Positions 7,702 to 15,184 of a stretch of 64,000 nucleotides of DNA are shown here, piece after piece. The DNA is from Streptomyces hygroscopicus (GTDB lineage: Bacteria > Actinomycetota > Actinomycetes > Streptomycetales > Streptomycetaceae). The stretch spans positions 7,936,001 to 8,000,000 of the forward strand of contig CP018627.1 of NCBI GenBank assembly GCA_002021875.1, in the 5' to 3' direction. The notes below the pieces were generated by a model that saw only the letters and a list, made by a program, of their open reading frames with translations, had not been told where the DNA came from and did no database searches. Each line of letters opens with the position of its first letter. Position 1 is the first letter of the stretch. The position numbers and the translations under genes are program-made.

Positions 7702-7774
7702 CCAGTCGGGCAGTGCGGTCCCGGCTCAACCGTAGCGGTTTCGGGCGACGGAGGAGCGTCACCTTCCCCTGCCG

Positions 7775-9241
7775 TCAGGGCTTCTTCGGCTTGCCCTTGC
7801 CGTACAGCCAGACGTCGAAGAGGCGGGTCAGGTCCTTGTCGGACTTGCGTTCGCACAGCTCGATGAACTGCTTCGTGTCCGCGTTGCCATGCCGGTGGTC
7901 CTTGACCCACGTGCGGAGGATGGAGAAGAAGGTCTTGTCGCCGACGGCCCGGCGGAGCTGGTGCAGCACCATCGCGCCGCGGCCGTAGACGGGCGGGTCG
8001 GAGACGCTGGCGACGCTCGGGGGTTTGGCGGGCGGGAAGTCCCAGATGCCCTCGCTCTCGTCGTCGGTGCCGTCGTAGAAGTCGTCGAAGATCTGCTGGG
8101 CGGTGCGGCCGCCGTGGTCCTCCTCCCACAGCCATTCGGCGTAGGTCGCGAAGCCCTCGTTGAGCCACATGTCCTTCCAGACCCGGGGGGTGACCGAATC
8201 GCCGAACCACTGGTGGGCGAGCTCGTGCACGACGAGCCTCTGGTCCGGGGCCGCGTCGAAGTACGGCTTGGTCTGGGTCTCCAGGGCGTAGCCGAGGCCG
8301 GGGAGGTGGTCGACGACCGCACCGGTGGAGGAGAAGGGGTACGGGCCGAAGGTGCGGCTCTCCCAGGTGATGGCGTCGTCGACCTGGTCGGTGATGTGCT
8401 TCGCGCGGTCGGCCTCGGTGGGGTCGACGGCGACGTAGACGGGCAGGCCCTTGCCGGTGGTCGTGGTGACGACGTCGAAGCGGCCGATGGCGACGCTGGC
8501 CAGATAGCTCGCCATGGGCTCGCCCATGTGCCATCGGAAGGTGGTGCGGCGGTCGCGGGTCTGCCGGCCCTTCAGCTCTCCGTTGGAGACGGCGGTGTAG
8601 CCCTCGGGAACGGTGACGTCGATGTCGTAGGCGGCCTTGTCGGAGGGGTGGTGGTTGCCGGGGAACCAGGTCATGGAGCCGGTCGGCTCGCCGAGCGCCA
8701 CGGCGCCGTCGTCGGTGCGGATCCATCCCTCCTTCCCGGTGTCCTCGCCGGTGAGGGTCTTCGGCTTGCCGTCGTAGACGACGGTGGCCGTGAAGGTGCG
8801 GCCCTTGGGGAGGGCCGAGGCGGGGGTGAGGACCAGCTCGGTGCCGCTGCGGGCGGCCTTGGCGGGGCGGCCGTTCACCGTGGCCTTCCGGACGCGCAGC
8901 CCGGCGAGGTCGAGGTGGAAGGAGCGCAGGGCCCGGTCCGTGCGGGCGGTGATCCGGGCGGTGCCCTTCAGTTGGTGGGTGCCGGGCGTGTAGTCGAGGG
9001 CCAGGCGATAGCTCCGCACGTCGTAGCCACCATTGCCGAGCCGGGGGAAGAGCGCGTCGCCGACCCCCGCGGTGCCCGCACCGGCGCTGGACGACCCGGC
9101 CGCGCCCTGCGCCCCGGAGCCACCGGTGCAGCCCCCGACGCACAGCGCCATGAACAGCACGCCGGGCAGCACCCGTGAGATGGGGCGAACGGTCCTGGGC
9201 GCCACGCGGTGGGGCTCCCGGGCGAGCGGTTCGTCGTCCAT
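7775..9241 (-). CDS. M1 family metallopeptidase lipoprotein
   Basis: This 488-residue protein is a zinc aminopeptidase of the M1 (gluzincin) family exported as a lipoprotein. A lipobox (FMALCVGGC) follows a hydrophobic stretch, so processing puts a Cys near residue 39 at the outer face of the membrane. The N-terminal saddle domain is followed by the catalytic site HELAHQWFGDSV near residue 338, with the third zinc ligand in WLNEGFATY, and GRGAMVLHQL downstream. The exopeptidase motif GAMEN is not seen in its standard form. The C-terminal helical domain of large aminopeptidase N is absent, as usual for this actinobacterial subgroup. The ATG at 9241 places the signal correctly; an ATG at 9289 is possible. 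Confidence 0.9.
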   Translation of the reverse strand: MDDEPLAREPHRVAPRTVRPISRVLPGVLFMALCVGGCTGGSGAQGAAGSSSAGAGTAGVGDALFPRLGNGGYDVRSYRLALDYTPGTHQLKGTARITARTDRALRSFHLDLAGLRVRKATVNGRPAKAARSGTELVLTPASALPKGRTFTATVVYDGKPKTLTGEDTGKEGWIRTDDGAVALGEPTGSMTWFPGNHHPSDKAAYDIDVTVPEGYTAVSNGELKGRQTRDRRTTFRWHMGEPMASYLASVAIGRFDVVTTTTGKGLPVYVAVDPTEADRAKHITDQVDDAITWESRTFGPYPFSSTGAVVDHLPGLGYALETQTKPYFDAAPDQRLVVHELAHQWFGDSVTPRVWKDMWLNEGFATYAEWLWEEDHGGRTAQQIFDDFYDGTDDESEGIWDFPPAKPPSVASVSDPPVYGRGAMVLHQLRRAVGDKTFFSILRTWVKDHRHGNADTKQFIELCERKSDKDLTRLFDVWLYGKGKPKKP

Positions 9242-9360
9242 CGCGGTCCCTACGCTTCGGCGGCTGCTGCTCAGGAGACTAGCGGGCACCGGGGCCCGCC
9301 CGGCGGAGATCCGGGGCCCGCCCGGCAGCCATCAGGACCGGCCCCGCGCCGCCTCCACGA

Positions 9361-10170
9361 TCAGCGTGACCTCTCGGACACACCTCGGTGGGCAGCCCAC
9401 GCCCGTGCTGCGTCGGCCATGTCCGCCAACCAGACCGCGTCGGGGTGCCGGTCCGCATGTGACACGCTCATGCGGAGGGTGGCCGCGGCGAAAGCGTCGA
9501 TGGCGGCTGCGTCCGCGTTCATCCACGCCTTGCACTCAGACACCCATACCTCGGCCTCCTCGGCGGAGTGTCCGGCTGCGATGAGCTGCACGACGAGGCA
9601 CGCGGGGTCGATGAACCCCGCCCCGCGGGTGGGCCACGACCAGTCCACCGCCCAGGCTCGCCCTTTCCCGATCATGAAGTTGTCCGGGTTGACGTCGGTG
9701 AAGAGAAGCGTCTCGCCTTTGAACAGCTTGGCGTCCCTCTCGCTGGCGAACCGGTTCCAGCGGGTCTCCGGCCAGTCGTATGCCTCGGCCGGCAGTCGCA
9801 GGCCCCCGATCCGGTCGAGGAGGTCGACCACCACGGGAAGGTCGGGCGAGTCCGGTGTGAAGTCCGACGATCGTCCTTCCAGGACCTCGAAGCCGAGTGC
9901 GGTCCATTCCTCGTCCTCGGCGTGCCACCACAGCTTCGGCGAGACAGCCCGCACCAAGGGATTGACCAGTCGCTCCCGGACCATGGAAGCGCGTCGGCCG
10001 CGTGACCGGTTGCGGCACGCTTTGATGAAGACCGGGCCGTGTTCACACTTGACGATGGCGCTGACGTCCGAGCCGTTTCCCCGCGAGGCGGGTTGGACCT
10101 CGTGTTGTTCGCCGGTGTGTGGGCGCACCAGCGCCCACAGCGCTTCGGTATGTGGCGAGTCGTTGTCCAT
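9361..10170 (-). CDS. Aminoglycoside phosphotransferase-fold kinase
   Basis: This 269-residue protein has the APH/choline-kinase fold. The catalytic loop is TDVNPDNFMI: the catalytic Asp and downstream Asn are kept, but the usual His before Asp is Thr. It is followed by the metal-binding strand AVDWSWPTRGAGFIDPA. The N-lobe has the Lys-bearing strand GPVFIKACR. Members phosphorylate antibiotics, sugars or other small molecules; the substrate here is unknown. The ATG at 10170 has GAGGA six bases upstream; an ATG at 10188 is the alternative. It is divergent from the XRE-TPR regulator with a 227-bp gap, which suggests shared control. Antibiotic resistance should not be assumed. Confidence 0.8.
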   Translation of the reverse strand: MDNDSPHTEALWALVRPHTGEQHEVQPASRGNGSDVSAIVKCEHGPVFIKACRNRSRGRRASMVRERLVNPLVRAVSPKLWWHAEDEEWTALGFEVLEGRSSDFTPDSPDLPVVVDLLDRIGGLRLPAEAYDWPETRWNRFASERDAKLFKGETLLFTDVNPDNFMIGKGRAWAVDWSWPTRGAGFIDPACLVVQLIAAGHSAEEAEVWVSECKAWMNADAAAIDAFAAATLRMSVSHADRHPDAVWLADMADAARAWAAHRGVSERSR

Positions 10171-10397
10171 CAGTTCCTCGGGCTGCATGAGCTGCTCGGA
10201 TATCCGGGGGAGCATTCCCCGTCTCCCACGGGGTCGCATTCGTCGTCGTCCTCGTCCCCACCTTTCGCGACCGCGCCACGAATGGACGCGCGTGCTTCGG
10301 TCATGACGGGACCGCTGAGAATAGCGGCCAGTGGGGAGCGCCGGGCGGCGTGCGGGACCGCCGAGTGGCGGTCGGCGGGGTGGGGTAGGGAGGTGTC

Positions 10398-11654
10398 GTG
10401 GGACTCGCTGAACGGCGGAAAGCGCTGGGTTACAGTCAAGAAGGGCTCGCTCATGTGCTTGGTGTCGACCGCACCACGGTTGGCCGTTGGGAGAGCGGTA
10501 AAACCGAGATCCAACCGTCGTTGCGCCAAAAGTACGCAGCGGCGTTGCAATTAGACCTTGCTGAATTAGACGCCCTGGTAACCAGGCCCCCAGTAACGCT
10601 CCCGGAGTCCGCAGGGTCGTCTTCAAGGGACAGCTATGGCTCAGGGGATATCGACGACATGATTCGGCGTGAGTTTTTCCGCATAATTACGGTTGCCGGG
10701 GCCTTGACCGCCCTCTCTGCGGAGGAATCGGAAGCCCTCGCAGAAGGGGGCCACCGTCGAGCTTCCGAAGACTTCCTCCGAATGAATGGTCACCTGTGGC
10801 AGGTGTATCAGCTTGCACGTGCCAAGGGATCTGTCCGCCCGATCGTTCGCGATCAGCTCACGGGGCTCACGAAGGCCCTGGGCGGCCGCTCGGACAAGGA
10901 GACACGGGCCTTGTGCGGTGCGGCGGGCGACCTTTTTCAGCTTGCGGGCGAGCTGGCTTTCGACAGCAACCGGTACACCGATGCTGCGGCTTCGTACACG
11001 TTGGCGGCGTCGGCCAGCAAGGACGCGGGGGCCTTTGATCTCTGGGCCTGCGCTCTTACCCGACATGCGTACGTTGGTGTGTACGAAGGTCGCTACCGGG
11101 AGGCTGCCGACACGCTATTGGTAGCCGGACGCATTGCTCGGCGGGGTGACAGTTCACTTTCGACACGGCACTGGGTCGCTGCGGTTCAAGCGGAGGCCTA
11201 TGCCGGACTTGGTGATTTGACGGCGTGCGAACGTGCCCTCGACAAGGCAGAGCAAGTTGGGGACTTGACCGGACCAGCGCAGAACGGGGGCTGGCTTCGT
11301 TTCGACGGCTCTCGGCTCGGAGAGGAGCGTGGTGCTCGTTACGTACAGCTCGGGCGGCTCGACCTAGCCGAGCGGACCCTTCGGAACGCCCTCGCACAAG
11401 AGGCCCTCGCGGAGGGCCAATCCTTTCGGCGCCGAGGTGTCGTGCTCGCGAACCTGGCCGCCGTCGGGGTCAAGCGCAAGGATCCGGAGCAGGTGGTCGC
11501 GTACACCCGCGAGGCGCTCCGCCTGGCGCGAGAATCCTCCTCCGGCTATGTCGCCCGTAGACTCCAAGCCCTGCGTTCGGAGTTCGGTCCACTCGCTCGT
11601 GATAGGCGCATCGCAGAGCTGGATGCCGAGATCAAGGCACTGAGTGTGGCGTGA
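10398..11654 (+). CDS. XRE-type HTH regulator with TPR-like C-terminal domain, two TTA codons
   Basis: This 418-residue protein has an N-terminal helix-turn-helix (residues 3-58: RKALGYSQEGLAHVLGVDRTTVGRWESG) joined to a long all-helical region of tetratricopeptide character (residues 135-400: YTDAAASYTLAA, GRYREAADTLLVAG, GRLDLAERTLRNAL). Such fusions are common actinobacterial regulators that sense a peptide or protein ligand. Two TTA leucine codons lie at 10551-10553 and 10566-10568, so efficient translation should need the bldA tRNA. The gene also has lower GC and less biased codons than its neighbours, a sign of recent acquisition. GTG at 10398 has GGGAGG upstream. It is followed closely by the duplicated-repeat protein. 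Confidence 0.88.
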   Translation: MGLAERRKALGYSQEGLAHVLGVDRTTVGRWESGKTEIQPSLRQKYAAALQLDLAELDALVTRPPVTLPESAGSSSRDSYGSGDIDDMIRREFFRIITVAGALTALSAEESEALAEGGHRRASEDFLRMNGHLWQVYQLARAKGSVRPIVRDQLTGLTKALGGRSDKETRALCGAAGDLFQLAGELAFDSNRYTDAAASYTLAASASKDAGAFDLWACALTRHAYVGVYEGRYREAADTLLVAGRIARRGDSSLSTRHWVAAVQAEAYAGLGDLTACERALDKAEQVGDLTGPAQNGGWLRFDGSRLGEERGARYVQLGRLDLAERTLRNALAQEALAEGQSFRRRGVVLANLAAVGVKRKDPEQVVAYTREALRLARESSSGYVARRLQALRSEFGPLARDRRIAELDAEIKALSVA

Positions 11655-11668
11655 CGGAGGGGATGGAT

Positions 11669-12034
11669 ATGTCGGAGACCGAAGGTGCGCGGCTGTTCCG
11701 TGAGGCGTGGATCGCGGGCGTGCGTCGGCACTATCCCGGTGAGCCCAAGTCTGGCTATGTGACGCCCTGGGAGGACACTCCGGAGTGGGAGCGCGAGGCC
11801 GCCGGTGCGGTTTATGAGCAGGTGCGTCAGTTCCTCGAGCTGAGTGGTGGGCATGCGTCGCGCCTGACGCGTGAGCAGAAGGGCCGCTTCGTCGCGACGT
11901 GCTGGATCGCGCAGATGTACCGGCACTTCGAGGACCCGAAGCCGGGGTACGTGGCCGACTGGGCCGATCTCCCGGACTGGCAGCAGGAGACGGACGCGGA
12001 CATCTTCGAGGCGATCGAGACGAGCGTGAACTGA
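11669..12034 (+). CDS. Small protein of two tandem ~48-residue repeats, unknown function
   Basis: This 121-residue cytosolic protein is made of one motif used twice. Residues 10-57 and 73-119 each show Trp-Ile-Ala, an Arg-His-Tyr/Phe pair, PKxGYVxxWxDxPxW, then an acidic helix ending in Ile/Val-x-Glu. The internal similarity points to gene duplication. The ATG at 11669 is chosen for the GGAGGGG tract six bases upstream; a GTG at 11651 overlaps the stop of the XRE-TPR gene. The two genes are separated by 14 bp and are probably co-transcribed. I do not recognise a named family. The aromatic, Pro-rich core resembles a small protein-binding module, but that is speculative. Confidence 0.8.
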   Translation: MSETEGARLFREAWIAGVRRHYPGEPKSGYVTPWEDTPEWEREAAGAVYEQVRQFLELSGGHASRLTREQKGRFVATCWIAQMYRHFEDPKPGYVADWADLPDWQQETDADIFEAIETSVN

Positions 12035-12222
12035 CGGGGCGAGAGCGCGTCGCGGTTGCAAAGGGCGGGGCGGGGGCCGGGGTTGGGCAGCTCACCGGGC
12101 TTTGGGCGAGTTAAACGTCTCTGAGCTGCAGTTCACCACTTCTAGTGAAGCTATGGCCTTGAGTTGCAATCGACAACGCTGGGTTGCCAAGCTGTGGCTG
12201 ACTGTCAACCCAGGGAGTGCAC

Positions 12223-12975
12223 GTGGCCTTTGGTGACCAGCCCGCATACCTCCGCGTCGCCGACGATCTGCGGAAGAAGATCGCCGGGGGTGAGCTGCCA
12301 CCGCATGCGCGTCTCCCCTCTCAGGCCAGGATCCGGGAAGAGTACGGGGTTTCGGACACCGTCGCCCTCGAGGCGCGCAAGGTGCTGATGGCCGAGGGGC
12401 TGGTCGAGGGGCGGTCGGGGTCGGGGACGTATGTGCGGGCCCAGCCGGTGCCGCGGCGGGTGGTCCGGGGTGGGTTTCATACCGCTGGGGAGGCCACGCC
12501 GTTCCGGCAGGAACAGGCCGATGAGCGGGTCATCGGGAGCTGGGACGCCCACAGCGAGCAGGAGGAGGCCGGGGCGGAGACCGCCGGGCGGCTGGGGATC
12601 GACGTGGGGGAGCGGGTGATGCGCACCCGCTATGTGTTCCAGTCGCAGGGGGAGGCGGTCATGCTCTCCACCTCCTGGGAGCCGCTCGCCGTCACCGGCC
12701 GTACGCCCGTGATGCTGCCCGAGGAGGGGCCGTTGGCCGGGCGCGGGGTCGTCGACCGGATGGCCGCCCTCGATCTGGTGGTGGACAACGTGGCGGAGGA
12801 GGTCGGCGCGCGGCCCGGCCGGGCCGAGGAGGTGCTGGCGCTCGGCGGGGTGCCGGGGCACTGGGTGCTGGTCACCTCGCGTACGTACTTCGCGGGCGGC
12901 CGTCCGGTCGAGACCGCCGATGTGGTGGTGCTGGCCGAGCGCTATCGGGTCGCCTATCGGCTGCCGGTGAAGTGA
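12223..12975 (+). CDS. GntR/HutC family transcriptional regulator
   Basis: This 250-residue protein has a GntR winged helix-turn-helix at residues 1-70 (PAYLRVADDLRKKIAGGELPP ... LPSQARIREEYGVS ... EGLVEGRSGSGTYV) and a C-terminal UTRA ligand-binding domain of the HutC group (residues 85-245). The HutC fold binds small metabolites such as urocanate or amino-sugar derivatives. GTG at 12223 has AGGGAG at proper distance; GTG at 12217 is too close. The neighbouring NCS1 permease, on the same strand 241 bp downstream, is a plausible target, with a nucleobase, hydantoin or related compound as ligand. A dyad with CACT...AGTG about 90 bp upstream may be an operator but is weak. Confidence 0.9.
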   Translation: MAFGDQPAYLRVADDLRKKIAGGELPPHARLPSQARIREEYGVSDTVALEARKVLMAEGLVEGRSGSGTYVRAQPVPRRVVRGGFHTAGEATPFRQEQADERVIGSWDAHSEQEEAGAETAGRLGIDVGERVMRTRYVFQSQGEAVMLSTSWEPLAVTGRTPVMLPEEGPLAGRGVVDRMAALDLVVDNVAEEVGARPGRAEEVLALGGVPGHWVLVTSRTYFAGGRPVETADVVVLAERYRVAYRLPVK

Positions 12976-13216
12976 TTCTTCGTTCGGCCCGTGGGTGCTC
13001 ATGGCCCGCGTTGGTGCTCATGGCCCTGTCACCGTTCGCCGTTCCCATCGGCGCTCACCGATAGTCGGGCGGTCCGCCCCGGCGCGTCTTACCGCGAGTT
13101 AACCGCCTCCCCGCCGCCGTAACGGCCCGGCAATGCCGCACCGCCGCCGCCCGTCACCTGCGGCTTCTAGCTTCCTGGGGCGTAACGGAACGGCCCGAGC
13201 GACAGGGGAAGCCGAT

Positions 13217-14953
13217 ATGACGGATACGGTCGATGCGGTCGGCACGGTCGATACGGCCGCACCCGAGGCGGGAGCGTCCGCGGCAGCGGCCTCGCGGCGC
13301 GGCTACGCCCGGCTCGCGGCGGACGAGAGCCGCGAGGACTACTCGCTGCGCTACGCACCCCACTCCTACCGCCGCTGGTCGCCGACCATGGTCGCCTCGA
13401 CGGCGCTCGGCGGGATCGCCTATCTCGCGGACTTCGCCATCGGCGCGTCCATCGTCTTCACCTACGGCTTCACCAGCGGTATCGCCTCGATCCTCACCGC
13501 GGCGACGATCATCTTCCTGACCGGCATCCCCATCGCCCGCGCCTGTGCGACCTACGGCCTGGACATGGACCTGATCACCCGAGGTGCCGGATTCGGCTAC
13601 TTCGGCTCGACACTGACCTCGCTGATCTACGCCAGCTTCACCTTCATCTTCTTCGCGCTGGAGGGCTCGATCATGGCGCAGGCCATGCATCAGGCTCTCC
13701 ATATCCCGCTGCCGGTCGGCTATCTGCTGACCACCCTCATCGTGATCCCGATCGTCTTCCGCGGCATGGGCGCGCTCGCCAAGGTGCAGGCGTGGACCCA
13801 GCCGGTCTGGCTGATCGGGCTCGCCCTGCCGTTCGTGGTGCTGGCCTTCGAGGCGCCGGACTCCTGGGGCGCGTTCGCCTCCTTCGGCGGGACCGAGGGC
13901 GCGGGGTCCGGGTTCGACTGGATCGGATACGGCCTGGGCACGGGTGTCGCGCTCTCACTGATCGCGCAGATCGGTGAGCAGGCCGACTATCTGCGGTTCA
14001 TGCCCGCGAAGACCGAGGAGAACCGGCGGCGCTGGAATCTGGCGGTCCTGGCCGCCGGCCCCGGCTGGGTGGTCATCGGCGCGGCCAAGCAGATCGGCGG
14101 TGCGTTCCTCGCGTTCGTGGCGCTGGGCGCGGTCGGCAAGACCCATGCGCTGGAGCCCATCGCCCCGCAGATCGAGGCGCTGAAGCCCTGGCTGGGGTCG
14201 GTCGCGCTGCCCGCCGCCGCGCTCTTCGTGGTGGTGTCCCAGATCAAGATCAATGTGACCAACGCCTACAGCGGCTCGCTCTCCTGGTCCAACTTCTTCT
14301 CCCGGGTCACCCACCGCCACCCGGGCCGGGTCTGGTACATCTTCCTCAACCTCGCCATCGCGCTGGCGCTGATGGAGATGAACATGTTCGCGGCGCTCAA
14401 CAAGCTGCTGGGCTTCTACTCCAACGTCGGCATCGCCTGGATCGCCGCCGTCGCCGCCGATCTGGTCATCAACAAGCCGCTCGGGCTGAGCCCGAAGTAC
14501 ATCGAGTTCAAGCGGGCGTATCTGCATCCGGTGAACCCCGCCGGATTCGGCGCGATGGTGATCGCCTCGACGGTCTCGATCGTCGCCTTCTTCGGGGCCT
14601 TCGGGGAGGTGGCCGAGGCGTTCTCGACCTTCATCGCCTGCGGTCTGGCGCTGGTGCTCTGCCCGCTGCTGGCCTGGCTCACCGGGGGCCGCTACTACCT
14701 GGCCCGGCAGAACCCGGTGAACGGGCCGGGCGCCGAGGTCCCGGACATCACCGCCACCCACCTCTGCGCCTCGTGCGAGACGGCGTACGAGCTGCCGGAC
14801 ATCGCCGACTGCCCGGTGCGGGCGGGGGCCGTCTGCTCGCTGTGCTGCTCACTGGACGCCGAGTGCGGTGATGTCTGCCGTAAGGCGCCCACGGGCGAGC
14901 CGGTGCTGATGCCGCTCCCCAGTGTGCGTACGGGCCCGACCGCCGGCACCTGA
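13217..14953 (+). CDS. NCS1 family (purine/cytosine/hydantoin) permease with Cys-rich C-terminal tail
   Basis: This 578-residue membrane protein has about 12 hydrophobic segments and the pattern of nucleobase:cation symporter-1 proteins, including the first-helix region SPTMVASTALGGIAYLADFAIGAS and the loop QIGEQADYLRFMP. A long N-terminal hydrophilic arm precedes it. Unusually, residues 517-554 form a cytosolic segment with eight Cys in CxxC, CSLCC and CxxxC arrangement, likely a metal-binding module. From memory, a similar Cys-rich segment links permease and histidine-kinase domains in some large proteobacterial sensor proteins; here the protein ends soon after. ATG at 13217 follows AGGGGAA. 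Control by the upstream GntR gene is inferred. Confidence 0.87.
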   Translation: MTDTVDAVGTVDTAAPEAGASAAAASRRGYARLAADESREDYSLRYAPHSYRRWSPTMVASTALGGIAYLADFAIGASIVFTYGFTSGIASILTAATIIFLTGIPIARACATYGLDMDLITRGAGFGYFGSTLTSLIYASFTFIFFALEGSIMAQAMHQALHIPLPVGYLLTTLIVIPIVFRGMGALAKVQAWTQPVWLIGLALPFVVLAFEAPDSWGAFASFGGTEGAGSGFDWIGYGLGTGVALSLIAQIGEQADYLRFMPAKTEENRRRWNLAVLAAGPGWVVIGAAKQIGGAFLAFVALGAVGKTHALEPIAPQIEALKPWLGSVALPAAALFVVVSQIKINVTNAYSGSLSWSNFFSRVTHRHPGRVWYIFLNLAIALALMEMNMFAALNKLLGFYSNVGIAWIAAVAADLVINKPLGLSPKYIEFKRAYLHPVNPAGFGAMVIASTVSIVAFFGAFGEVAEAFSTFIACGLALVLCPLLAWLTGGRYYLARQNPVNGPGAEVPDITATHLCASCETAYELPDIADCPVRAGAVCSLCCSLDAECGDVCRKAPTGEPVLMPLPSVRTGPTAGT

Positions 14954-14961
14954 TCGTGGAC

Positions 14962-15065
14962 CCCGCCCACGGTTCCTTAGCCCCGGCCCCGCTCACGGTT
15001 CCTGAGCTCCAGTCCCGCTCACGGTTCCTGAGCCCGGTTCCCGCCCCCGGCGCCTGAGCGCGGTT
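14962..15065 (+). repeat. Four tandem copies of a 26-bp repeat
   Basis: Units start at 14962, 14988, 15014 and 15040, each exactly 26 bp. Copies 2 and 3 share CCCGCTCACGGTTCCTGAGC; copy 1 differs at a few bases and copy 4 is most diverged. The array begins 8 bp after the NCS1 stop codon and ends about 120 bp before the APC permease start, so it may act in the 3' end of one transcript or the leader of the next. Confidence 0.8.
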
Positions 15066-15184
15066 CCAGCGTCCGCTGTTGCAAAACTCACATCGGCGCA
15101 GGTGAAAGGGGTTACTGGAAGGTGATCATCCATTTCGCTCTTACGATGGACCGGTTTGTGTCCGGTCGTCGGGGGGCGAAGGGA

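Noticed and set aside
9361..10170. Aminoglycoside resistance gene
   Set aside because: The fold is APH-like, but the catalytic-loop His is replaced and the context is a regulator, so the family name does not support resistance.
1..12100. Prophage or integrative element
   Set aside because: There is no integrase, transposase, phage structural gene or terminal direct repeat in the accessory region, only toxin-antitoxin genes and unlinked enzymes.
12130..12150. Operator upstream of the GntR gene
   Set aside because: The dyad arms are only four bases with mismatches outside; it is not above chance.
14962..15065. CRISPR array
   Set aside because: The units are contiguous 26-bp copies with no unique spacers, and no cas gene is nearby. 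It is a tandem repeat.
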